IMG/VR virus record: IMGVR_UViG_3300020478_000040
Location: 1 to 31,138 of that record
Source: a virus
Strand: one strand, 5' to 3'
Length of the DNA stretch: 31,138 nt
The notes below the pieces were generated by a model, which worked only from the letters and a program-made list of their open reading frames with translations, was not told the origin of the DNA and ran no database searches. A program made the translations under genes and the position numbers. Below, in pieces: positions 6,239-13,112 of the stretch. Within the stretch, counting starts at the first letter, position 1; every line of letters begins with the position of its first letter.

Positions 6239-6584
6239 TTGCTCTTACCTTGTCTTTTAGTTCCTCAACATCCTTTTGAAGTTTAACAACTTGATCTTTA
6301 AGAAAATCAATATTAACTCTGTTATGCATCATTGACTCTAATTCTTGTTTAATAGACTCTAAAGCTTTAGAATTTATTTCCAGCAACATATATATTTCTA
6401 GATTTTTGGGCGTTTGCTCAGCTTTTTTTAAAAGATCAGCAGACATTAATTCGTCTTGAGTTTCAAGACTTGTTAACCTAGCCGTAATTTGTGCATAGGC
6501 GAATACAAACGAAGCTACCAAAAAAATTATCCCAATCATATTTTTTATGGGCATAGCCACGCTTGTATCTTGTGATAATTTCAT
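6225..6584 (-). CDS. Membrane-anchored coiled-coil protein, 119 aa
   Basis: A cytoplasmic stretch of about 15 residues is followed by one membrane helix (MIGIIFLVASFVFAYAQI, about 16-33) and then a charged helical region with heptad spacing to the C-terminus (FLKDQVVKLQKDVEELKDKV). The layout repeats that of the 165-aa protein at 3175-3672, so the two may be functional or structural partners. The Shine-Dalgarno (TGTGGAGCATAAATG) lies inside the end of the preceding Cys-rich peptide gene, whose stop abuts this start. Confidence 0.65.
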   Translation of the reverse strand: MKLSQDTSVAMPIKNMIGIIFLVASFVFAYAQITARLTSLETQDELMSADLLKKAEQTPKNLEIYMLLEINSKALESIKQELESMMHNRVNIDFLKDQVVKLQKDVEELKDKVRANGNN

Positions 6585-6671
6585 TTATGCTCCACATGAC
6601 TCACATTCATCGCCACAAGTACATTTGTCTTTATCGCAACCACAAGTAGGACAATTAGGATTATTTGGCAT
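6585..6671 (-). CDS. 28-residue cysteine-rich peptide, probable metal-binding
   Basis: This ORF lies in the gap between the fibre cassette and the membrane protein. The product begins MPNNPNCPTCGCDKDKC and has seven cysteines in 28 residues (7, 10, 12, 17, 19, 23, 26), in CxxCxC, CxC and CxxC spacing. This could bind zinc or another soft metal, or be a disulphide knot. It overlaps the upstream gene by 11 bases and its stop abuts the next ATG, so it fits the tight operon. The ribosome binding site is weak. Without it there would be a gap of about 77 bases where the rest of the operon has none. Confidence 0.5.
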   Translation of the reverse strand: MPNNPNCPTCGCDKDKCTCGDECESCGA

Positions 6672-6828
6672 CTTCAATCGCTTGTAATCTTGTTTGTTCT
6701 GCCAATATATCTTCTTTAGGAATAGGTGTAGTTTCTATCCAAACAATAGTATCTACATCATCATTGTTATATCTAAACATTGCATCTGCGTTTAAACTTT
6801 TAATTGCTTTATCTAAATCTATAATCAT
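6661..6828 (-). CDS. Small XkdW-like tail protein, cassette copy 2 (55 aa)
   Basis: The ATG at 6828 overlaps the upstream stop as ATGA and has AAGGAG 12 bases upstream. The 55-residue product contains AIKSLNADAMF near the N-terminus and TTPIPKEDILAEQTRLQ at about 34-50. This P-x-PT/PIPKE-E pattern after a W/D segment resembles XkdW-type small proteins found next to phage tail fibres (PF09636), which may be fibre assembly factors. It is a clear paralogue of 8594-8773: 46 of 49 bases are identical between 6681-6729 and 8614-8662. Confidence 0.65.
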   Translation of the reverse strand: MIIDLDKAIKSLNADAMFRYNNDDVDTIVWIETTPIPKEDILAEQTRLQAIEDAK

Positions 6829-7382
6829 GTTGCCACTAACTCCTTAACACTAAACATTGAATATTGTCCGTATGTGCTTCTATTAAATCTAATCTGGTCT
6901 GTATTTAATGTTCCACAAGCTTGTACTTTTATACTTTTTTCTGAAGTTCCCCAAGATGGATGTACATAACTAAAATGACATCTAACTCTCATATAATCTA
7001 ATGTCGCACTAGCTACAGAATACATTGCTCCATTTGCATTTAAACTTCCATCACTTAATACTGCTGAATCTGTTGTATTATAAATTTGAATTTTAATACC
7101 ATTATTAACATTTGTAGTATTGGTATTACAGATACAGTTAAACTCAATTAATAATTTAGAAGAAGCACTTGTTGGAGTAAAAGCTAAACTTGCTCCAGTT
7201 ACATCTGTAAAACTTGTTGAAGCAATAGAGGTATCATTAGTTCCTAAAGTTGTATATTTATATTGAAGAAAACTATTACTAAGTCCAGTTAGACTAGCAC
7301 CACTAATAGCTGGTAAATTACCAGTTAATACTGTTGCATCTAAAGCACTCGCACTACGAGCATTAAGTTTTGTTAGTGACAT
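6825..7382 (-). CDS. Tail fibre tip-like protein, cassette copy 2 (185 aa)
   Basis: The N-terminus reads SALDATVLTGNLPAISGASL, an attachment motif shared with the protein at 8773-9321 (LDATKLSGNLPAISGANLTG). The remaining 150 or so residues are Ser/Thr/Asn-rich beta-type sequence with phrases such as TSFTDVTGASLAFTPTSASS, typical of marine phage fibre distal domains. The N-terminal module is conserved and the C-terminal domain is divergent, as expected of receptor-binding proteins under host selection. It ends with the start of the XkdW-like gene in a 4-base overlap. Confidence 0.7.
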   Translation of the reverse strand: MSLTKLNARSASALDATVLTGNLPAISGASLTGLSNSFLQYKYTTLGTNDTSIASTSFTDVTGASLAFTPTSASSKLLIEFNCICNTNTTNVNNGIKIQIYNTTDSAVLSDGSLNANGAMYSVASATLDYMRVRCHFSYVHPSWGTSEKSIKVQACGTLNTDQIRFNRSTYGQYSMFSVKELVAT

Positions 7383-7385
7383 TCA

Positions 7386-7709
7386 TTACTCCTTTGGGTT
7401 ATCCGTTCTAACTTTGTTATATTTTGTTTTGTATTCATTCCATTTAGTGTCATCTCCACCAATTTCTTTTTCACAATATGCTTCAGCAAATTCTTTAAGA
7501 CTTGGATATTCTAATGCTCTTTGTCTTGCAAAGCCTTGACTAGCATATGCTGTTTTTAACTCTGTTAATTTATCAGTTATCTTTTGTTCTGTAGGGGGTG
7601 TTTGTCCATCTAAATATGTAATAATATCACCTTTCATAACAAGTTCGCCATCAACTAATTCTCTTATTGCATCAAATCTATCTGGCTCATTTATATATCT
7701 TTTACTCAT
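7386..7709 (-). CDS. Fibre-associated small protein, chaperone-like, cassette copy 2 (107 aa)
   Basis: The 107-residue protein ends with a conserved helical module: RQRALEYPSLKEFAEAYCEKE, then an acidic turn and TKYNKVRTDNPKE. The same module is in the 9325-9663 protein (RLKEYPSVGDMIDAICKKE...KYPKE), so the two are paralogues. Small proteins with an EYPS...YPKE C-terminus commonly sit between fibre genes in marine phages, and I take them to be assembly chaperones or baseplate-like adaptors. This is inference from position. Confidence 0.55.
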   Translation of the reverse strand: MSKRYINEPDRFDAIRELVDGELVMKGDIITYLDGQTPPTEQKITDKLTELKTAYASQGFARQRALEYPSLKEFAEAYCEKEIGGDDTKWNEYKTKYNKVRTDNPKE

Positions 7710-7718
7710 TTATTCTCC

Positions 7719-8597
7719 TCAACTGTCATCTAATTCTAGTAATGCAATTCCTTCTCCAGCGTGTAACATTACCTTATTTCCACCAGATAGTGATGAGCAT
7801 CTTGTCTTAAATGTAACTGCACCACTATACCCAGCAACTCTAACTGTTGGTAAAGGAAGTTCATCTTCATCTGAGCCAGTTGATGCTCTATGAGAAGCAA
7901 GAACAGCAGAATTTGTGTCATCATAAATATCGCAATATATTCCACCACCAGCACTGCCTCTATTAGCAGTTCCTAATCCAACTAATAGCAATATATTATC
8001 ACTGCTCTCCATTGTATGAGCAATACTTGTATGGTCTTGTACAGTAGTTCCACTTGCAGTTGTTGTACCACTACCAACCGATAAAGTAACTTTAACAAGT
8101 TTTCCTCCTCCACCAGCCTCTGCCCAAGTTAAACCACCAGTGTTAGAAGATTGGGCAGATAAAAAATATCCGTTTGTAGGCGAATTAGAAACTTGTAATC
8201 TTGCTTCGTTTACTGATTCATCTGAAAGTTTTGCCTGTGTTACTGCGTCATCGGCAATTTTTGCTGAAGTTACGGCATCATCTATAATTTTTGCTGTTGA
8301 AATAGTTGAATCGCTAGGAGTACCAATGTTAAGAACATCACCGTACACCATTATAAAGTCGATAGAATCTGACGATGTCAGCGCCGAAGCAAACGTGAGA
8401 GTTGAACTCGAAATTGTGTAGCTGGTTGTTGGTTCTTGTATTATGCCGTTTAGAGATACAAGCATATGATTAACTGATTCTGGTGAATAGTTCGATCCCC
8501 CGTACTGCATTGTATATGAAGCGGTTGCGCTAGCAGTTAGCGCGTCTAATTTTATAAAATTTCCAACCGTGGGTTGCTTGCCAATAAAGTAGGTCAT
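7719..8597 (-). CDS. Tail fibre protein, cassette copy 2 (292 aa)
   Basis: The N-terminus MTYFIGKQPTV matches MSYFIGQQPAT of the 9672-10523 protein and looks like a shared module for docking to the tail. The middle has fibre-type repeats (AKIIDDAVTSAKIADDAVTQ, residues about 100-130), usual in trimeric phage fibres. The C-terminal 125 residues are Gly/Ser-rich beta-type sequence and differ from the other copy. The start overlaps the XkdW-like stop of copy 1 as ATGA, so the second cassette follows the first without a gap. Confidence 0.75.
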   Translation of the reverse strand: MTYFIGKQPTVGNFIKLDALTASATASYTMQYGGSNYSPESVNHMLVSLNGIIQEPTTSYTISSSTLTFASALTSSDSIDFIMVYGDVLNIGTPSDSTISTAKIIDDAVTSAKIADDAVTQAKLSDESVNEARLQVSNSPTNGYFLSAQSSNTGGLTWAEAGGGGKLVKVTLSVGSGTTTASGTTVQDHTSIAHTMESSDNILLLVGLGTANRGSAGGGIYCDIYDDTNSAVLASHRASTGSDEDELPLPTVRVAGYSGAVTFKTRCSSLSGGNKVMLHAGEGIALLELDDS

Positions 8598-8773
8598 TTA
8601 TTATCCTCTATTTCTTGTAATCTTGTTTGTTCAGCTAAAATATCTTCTTTAGGAATAGGTGTCGTAGTAGAAGTATCCCACCAAATTTTATCTACATCAT
8701 TTTCTGAAACAGTATAATCTGCTTTATCATTAAGCGACTTAATTGCATCAGCTATTCTTACTTGATAAGCCAT
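8594..8773 (-). CDS. Small XkdW-like tail protein, cassette copy 1 (59 aa)
   Basis: The ATG at 8773 overlaps the upstream stop (TAATG) and has a strong GGAGG 10 bases upstream. The product starts MAYQVRIADAIKSLNDKADY, contains KIWWDTSTTTPIPKEDILAE and ends IEDNK. The tryptophan pair followed by PIPKE is the pattern of XkdW-like proteins near tail fibres. It is paralogous to 6661-6828. The very high nucleotide identity of the 3' part suggests recent duplication or gene conversion. Confidence 0.7.
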   Translation of the reverse strand: MAYQVRIADAIKSLNDKADYTVSENDVDKIWWDTSTTTPIPKEDILAEQTRLQEIEDNK

Positions 8774-9321
8774 TATGCTAATACCTCCATTAAAATTAAA
8801 TCTGATTTCATATGCAAAGCATTAAATTGAACATACCCACCACTATGAGTTTTTGCTTGTGGGGTATATGTTATTGCACTTGTGGTACTTGGAGAATCTA
8901 ATTTCATCCAAGTATATCTCGTATTTCTTTGACCATTAGTCATGGCACCTTGATTATAAACTTCATAATTATAACCAGAAGAAAATACATTACTTGTTGC
9001 ACCCCCACTTATTGCTCTTTCAAGACTAACTCCATATCCTCTAGTTCCACTTTGAATATTCAACATAGTTTGGAAAGTCCACATGGCTAAAACTTTTGAA
9101 GAAGTTGCACTAGGAGTTATTGTTCCTTCTAAGTTACAATCTGCAAAAGAAGAAGAACTATCAACATCAATTTCACTACTACCTTCTGCGTGGATTATTT
9201 GAGCCACCTTACCCGCGCTGATACCAGTTAGATTTGCTCCACTTATTGCAGGAAGATTCCCTGACAGTTTCGTTGCGTCTAAAGTTGTATATCCTGTGTG
9301 TCCTATTTTACTAAATGCCAT
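8773..9321 (-). CDS. Tail fibre tip-like protein, cassette copy 1 (182 aa)
   Basis: The N-terminus MAFSKIGHTGYTTLDATKLS is followed by GNLPAISGANLTG, the repeat found in many marine phage fibres and in the paralogue at 6825-7382. The rest is beta-rich, with FADCNLEGTITPSATSSKVL and a long aromatic/glycine segment. It probably forms a trimeric receptor-binding tip. The two paralogues share little beyond the first 35 residues and the SATSSKVL/SASSKLL element, so their binding domains have diverged. Confidence 0.7.
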   Translation of the reverse strand: MAFSKIGHTGYTTLDATKLSGNLPAISGANLTGISAGKVAQIIHAEGSSEIDVDSSSSFADCNLEGTITPSATSSKVLAMWTFQTMLNIQSGTRGYGVSLERAISGGATSNVFSSGYNYEVYNQGAMTNGQRNTRYTWMKLDSPSTTSAITYTPQAKTHSGGYVQFNALHMKSDLILMEVLA

Positions 9322-9324
9322 ATC

Positions 9325-9663
9325 TTATTCTTCCTTTGGGTATTTTGTTTTTGTTGCTTGTCTTTTTGTTTCTAAAGAATCAAATTCTGTACTATCTCCA
9401 GCCTCTTTTTTACAAATTGCATCAATCATATCTCCTACACTTGGATATTCCTTTAAACGATTTGCAATAGCTTTATCATTATTTTCAAGTTTTGTTGCTT
9501 CACTATCTAAAGCATCTAATTGTTCTTTTGTTGGTTGAGGTTTGCTTTCGTTCCACTCTACTATTGTTAAGTTTCCATCATAATCAGCAGTAACTTTTAC
9601 TGTATCTCTATTAAAAGGTTTTTCTAAATAAACTGCTATGTTATATCTTTTGTCTATTGCCAT
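9325..9663 (-). CDS. Fibre-associated small protein, chaperone-like, cassette copy 1 (112 aa)
   Basis: The N-terminal 50 residues look like a small beta domain (YNIAVYLEKPFNRDTVKVTA). A linker ending PQPTKEQLDALDSEATKLEN leads to the conserved C-terminal helix pair with RLKEYPSVGDMIDAICKKE and a KYPKEE end. It is paralogous to 7386-7709. Its place between a fibre and a fibre tip suggests a fibre-assembly role, not shown directly by the sequence. Confidence 0.55.
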   Translation of the reverse strand: MAIDKRYNIAVYLEKPFNRDTVKVTADYDGNLTIVEWNESKPQPTKEQLDALDSEATKLENNDKAIANRLKEYPSVGDMIDAICKKEAGDSTEFDSLETKRQATKTKYPKEE

Positions 9664-9671
9664 TATATTTC

Positions 9672-10523
9672 CTATGTTGCTAATTTAAATCCACTAAAAG
9701 CATTTGTATATGCTGTACTAGATAATCCTTGTGAAGTTCCTAATTCAAGAGCAACTGTAACTTCATCTCCTGCACTTACATTTATTATACCTGAACAATG
9801 AACAGCACCAGCACTTGCATTAGATGTTACTCCACGAAGTTTATTTGCTCCCTCTACTTTAATATTAAAATACATTCCAGTATAAGAAGAACCTATATTA
9901 GCATTAGCTTGAAACCACCAATAGCCACCTTGACCACTTGGAATAGTGTATTTTCCATTTGAAGTATCATATCCACTAGCTGAATCAAAAATAGAATTAG
10001 TAAAAACTAACACAGCTTCACTACCTACTGTTTGTGTCGTTGTATCAACACGAAAATAAGGAGTATTGTTTCCACCTTTAATTAAAGAATAATCTATTCT
10101 TTTTATAACTCCGCCATCACTTACTAAAAATTCATCTGTGTCTGAAGGCTCGGAACTAAGTTCGGTTTGTGCAGATATAACATCAGTATTAAGTTTTGCT
10201 CCAGTAACAGCAGTATCATTTATAGTTGTGGTTGTAACACTACCAGCAGTAGGGTTAACTGATTGCATTACTTTATTTAAGTAATACACAGTTACGACAT
10301 CCCCTGAAACTAATGTGCCACCCAATGTAAGAGTTCTATTTCCTGTACCTCCTACCGAATAAGAATTTTTATCCTGAACTATATTTTGCCATACAACAAG
10401 TATATCTTCTTCCGCAGATATATCGTGATTTAAAGTTACCGTATTAGTCGTTAGACCTGTAAATCTATCCTGAATACCACTATCAAAAGTAGTTGCTGGT
10501 TGTTGTCCTATAAAGTATGACAT
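9672..10523 (-). CDS. Tail fibre protein with C1q-like C-terminal domain, cassette copy 1 (283 aa)
   Basis: Residues 1-11 (MSYFIGQQPAT) are the docking module shared with 7719-8597. The first 90 residues form a beta domain with NIVQDKNSYSV. From about residue 155 the sequence (PYFRVDTTTQTVGSEAVLVF, YTIPSGQGGYWWFQANANI, SGIINVSAGDEVTVAL, FSGFKLAT) follows the C1q/TNF-like jelly-roll pattern known in phage fibres, a trimeric ligand-binding fold. This is the likely host-receptor or glycan-binding tip. The gene starts at the base where the upstream 106-aa gene ends. Confidence 0.75.
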   Translation of the reverse strand: MSYFIGQQPATTFDSGIQDRFTGLTTNTVTLNHDISAEEDILVVWQNIVQDKNSYSVGGTGNRTLTLGGTLVSGDVVTVYYLNKVMQSVNPTAGSVTTTTINDTAVTGAKLNTDVISAQTELSSEPSDTDEFLVSDGGVIKRIDYSLIKGGNNTPYFRVDTTTQTVGSEAVLVFTNSIFDSASGYDTSNGKYTIPSGQGGYWWFQANANIGSSYTGMYFNIKVEGANKLRGVTSNASAGAVHCSGIINVSAGDEVTVALELGTSQGLSSTAYTNAFSGFKLAT

Positions 10524-10843
10524 CAGCTTACATCCGTTAGTAATTCAAGTGAAATATCTATAAGTCCACTTGCGTGAGAACTTTGTACTTGTACCTTGTC
10601 GCTTGAATTAAGTACAATTTTTGGTATTGTTAACGCACTGCCTGATGGAACTGACACGTCTTGAAATTTTACAAAAGTTGCAGTTCCGCTACTATCGTAC
10701 TTTTTTAAAGTAACATTTAGCGATGACGTATGCTTATTAGCAATAGTCCCCGTTACCACCATGCTTTTATTAGACGCTGTATATACATCAGTAAGTGAGT
10801 TGTTTGCAATAGTCAAAGATTTTTCATCAAAATTATTTGCCAT
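10523..10843 (-). CDS. Small beta-type structural protein, 106 aa
   Basis: The compact protein starts MANNFDEKSLTIANNSLTDV and continues with alternating beta-type sequence (VTGTIANKHTSSLNVTLKKY, LTIPKIVLNSSDKVQVQSS). Proteins of this size and pattern are frequent next to fibres in marine phages and look like an immunoglobulin-like or jelly-roll virion component. No catalytic motif is present. It lies between the large fibre and the first fibre cassette. Confidence 0.55.
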   Translation of the reverse strand: MANNFDEKSLTIANNSLTDVYTASNKSMVVTGTIANKHTSSLNVTLKKYDSSGTATFVKFQDVSVPSGSALTIPKIVLNSSDKVQVQSSHASGLIDISLELLTDVS

Positions 10844-10856
10844 TATTTTTTACTCC

Positions 10857-13112
10857 TCATGATAGCGCAATACTAATTGCTGTTGAAAATCCAGTAGTCG
10901 CCTTTGCGTCTAGCTGGGTTTGAATATTAGAACTAACTCCGTTGAGATAGCCATACTCAGTGTCCGAAATATTTGTGTTGGCACCAATTTTTGTTGCCGA
11001 AATTCTGTTTACATCTATTGTGATATTACCACTTGATGTAATTGGTGATCCTGAAATAGTAAATTCTGAAGCTGATTGAGTTAATCCAGCGCTTGTCACC
11101 GTGCCTGTGTTCGAAGGTGTAACTTTTGAGAAAGATACACTCGTAGTACCTAAATTCATATTACTATCATTAGTATTTAACCAGATAGTGTCAGCGTTAG
11201 TTGATCCTTCTTGAATGATAACCATTTGACCAGCCATTTCACCAGCAGTATCAAAGTCCGTATCACGGGAAGCTGATCCTGAAGCAACGGCTGTATAAAT
11301 ACCGTTTGCACTGGCGGTACTCTGGTTCTTAACTAAAATACGATTTCCTGTGGCAATTACAACACCGTCTATTGTATCTCCATTTTGAAGATCTGCTGTT
11401 AAATCAACATTGGCTGTTGTTGCTACACGGCATATCACTCTGGTTTTTAATCCTGCTACTAAATTGTCGGTGTACGTTTTTGTTGCTGGCTCGCTTCCTG
11501 AACTCGGCGAACCTAATCCACTTATGGAACCTCCCGTGATACTGACGTTATTACTAGCTTGTGTTGCAATCGTACCTAATCCAAGATTTGTTCTTGCTGT
11601 GGAAGCTGATGCTAGATCAGATAAGTTATTAGCTTTAATTGCTTTAGCATCCAAAGCCGTTTGGACGTTTGCTGAAACTGAATTAATATAACTGAGTTCA
11701 CTATTCGTGACATCCCCGTTACCAATTTTTGTAGCATCAATTCCAGTAGCAAGTTGTGAGTCACTTACGCCTGCTGTTTTAATAGAAACGGCTCCACTTG
11801 AAACTGCAAAATCATTTGTACTGAATGATGCTATTCCTTTATTTGATACTGTTGCATCTTCACCAGCAAAAGTAACGGTCCCTGAACTTTCAGTTACATC
11901 CATGCCTTCGCCAGCACTTAATGTTAATGTTCCACCTAAAGCAACAGGTGATGTATTAGATCCATCGGAAACTGTTATAGATGAATTAACTAATTCAGCA
12001 TTAGCTACTCCACCATCTTTAATTGTTACTGCTCCTGAAGATACAGCAAAATTATCAGAATGAAAAGAAGCAACCCCTTTATTGGATGTTGAAGCGTCCT
12101 CGCCAGCAATAGTTACCGCGTTACCAGTAGCAGAGGTATCAATACCTTCTCCACCAGAAATTGTTAATGTTTCTGAGTCAAGATCAATCGCAATAGTCCC
12201 TGAGTCAGTAGTAATGTCAACGTCTTGCGCTGTTAATTGTGCATCAACATACGCCTTAATACTTTGTTGAGAAGCAACCTTGGTAGCGCTATTTGAGGAC
12301 ATATCATCCTCATCAACAAAAGCTGATCCAGAAATTGCTGTATTAATAACTGGGGATGTTAAGGTTTTATTAGTAAGTGTATCAGTCGTTGCCTTACCAA
12401 CAAGAGTATCAGTTGCATTTGGCAAAGTAATAGTTCTGTCAGCAGTTGGATCAGTGACCGTTAAAGTTGTTTCGTAAGCGTCATCCGTTGCACCTTCAAA
12501 TATAATTGTTGCATCTTCATTTAAAGTTAAAGATGTTCCTACTGTTGGTGTGTTAAGAACAGGCGATGTTAAAGTTTTATTTGTTAAAGTAATTGAACCA
12601 CTATCAATATATGCTTTTACTGATTGCTGGGAAGGAGGTAAGATTGCGCTGTTCTCTGACATAGCGTCAGTATCTATAACAGGGATTGAAGGTCCAACAT
12701 AGGTAGAACCTAAATATAAAACTGGGTTTGTGTCACTTGCATGAATTGAACCTGAATCGAACGTTATAGAAATTGTAGTATTGGGTGATGAATAACTGCT
12801 TGTAGCTATTTTTCCAAAAATTCCTGTCGTAGAGGTATTAGCACCTGTTAATTTAATTCTACGTCCAACATGATGAGTACCCGTAACATCAGCACCGATA
12901 GTAACAGATGTAGCACTGGCTCTAGTATAAGTGTTGGTTGTATCGCCGTTTCCAAGAATAAACCATTCTTTATCGTTCCATTGATCTTTTTGTGCGGACA
13001 TATCCGCGCGAAACACGTTATTAACCAGACTGGGAGCCATTCCCTCGGCAACGTTAATTCCGCTTAATGTGCTGTTACTACTTGCTGTTGTTGAATAATC
13101 TTTTATTGCCAT
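10857..13112 (-). CDS. Large repetitive tail fibre protein (751 aa)
   Basis: The protein contains repeated fibre modules: LTNKTLTSPVLNTPTVG and LTNKTLTSPVINTAISG (about 170-265), paired PxQQSxKAYxD elements (about 160 and 285), and a duplicated unit with ASFHSDNFAVSSGAVTIKDG / ASFSTNDFAVSSGAVSIKTA (about 350 and 430). The TITLPNATDTLVGKATTDTL motif is typical of marine podo- and siphophage fibres. A C-terminal part repeats LDAKA elements (about 500 and 740). It is presumably the main trimeric shaft linking tail to the receptor-binding cassettes. Internal repeats make this a site for recombination. Confidence 0.8.
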   Translation of the reverse strand: MAIKDYSTTASSNSTLSGINVAEGMAPSLVNNVFRADMSAQKDQWNDKEWFILGNGDTTNTYTRASATSVTIGADVTGTHHVGRRIKLTGANTSTTGIFGKIATSSYSSPNTTISITFDSGSIHASDTNPVLYLGSTYVGPSIPVIDTDAMSENSAILPPSQQSVKAYIDSGSITLTNKTLTSPVLNTPTVGTSLTLNEDATIIFEGATDDAYETTLTVTDPTADRTITLPNATDTLVGKATTDTLTNKTLTSPVINTAISGSAFVDEDDMSSNSATKVASQQSIKAYVDAQLTAQDVDITTDSGTIAIDLDSETLTISGGEGIDTSATGNAVTIAGEDASTSNKGVASFHSDNFAVSSGAVTIKDGGVANAELVNSSITVSDGSNTSPVALGGTLTLSAGEGMDVTESSGTVTFAGEDATVSNKGIASFSTNDFAVSSGAVSIKTAGVSDSQLATGIDATKIGNGDVTNSELSYINSVSANVQTALDAKAIKANNLSDLASASTARTNLGLGTIATQASNNVSITGGSISGLGSPSSGSEPATKTYTDNLVAGLKTRVICRVATTANVDLTADLQNGDTIDGVVIATGNRILVKNQSTASANGIYTAVASGSASRDTDFDTAGEMAGQMVIIQEGSTNADTIWLNTNDSNMNLGTTSVSFSKVTPSNTGTVTSAGLTQSASEFTISGSPITSSGNITIDVNRISATKIGANTNISDTEYGYLNGVSSNIQTQLDAKATTGFSTAISIALS

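Noticed and set aside
11410-12477. Three or four plus-strand frames of 60-118 codons opposite the large fibre gene
   Set aside because: They lie antisense to repetitive Ser/Thr codons, contain no ribosome sites, and read as low-complexity Val/Ala/Pro sequence. They are shadows.
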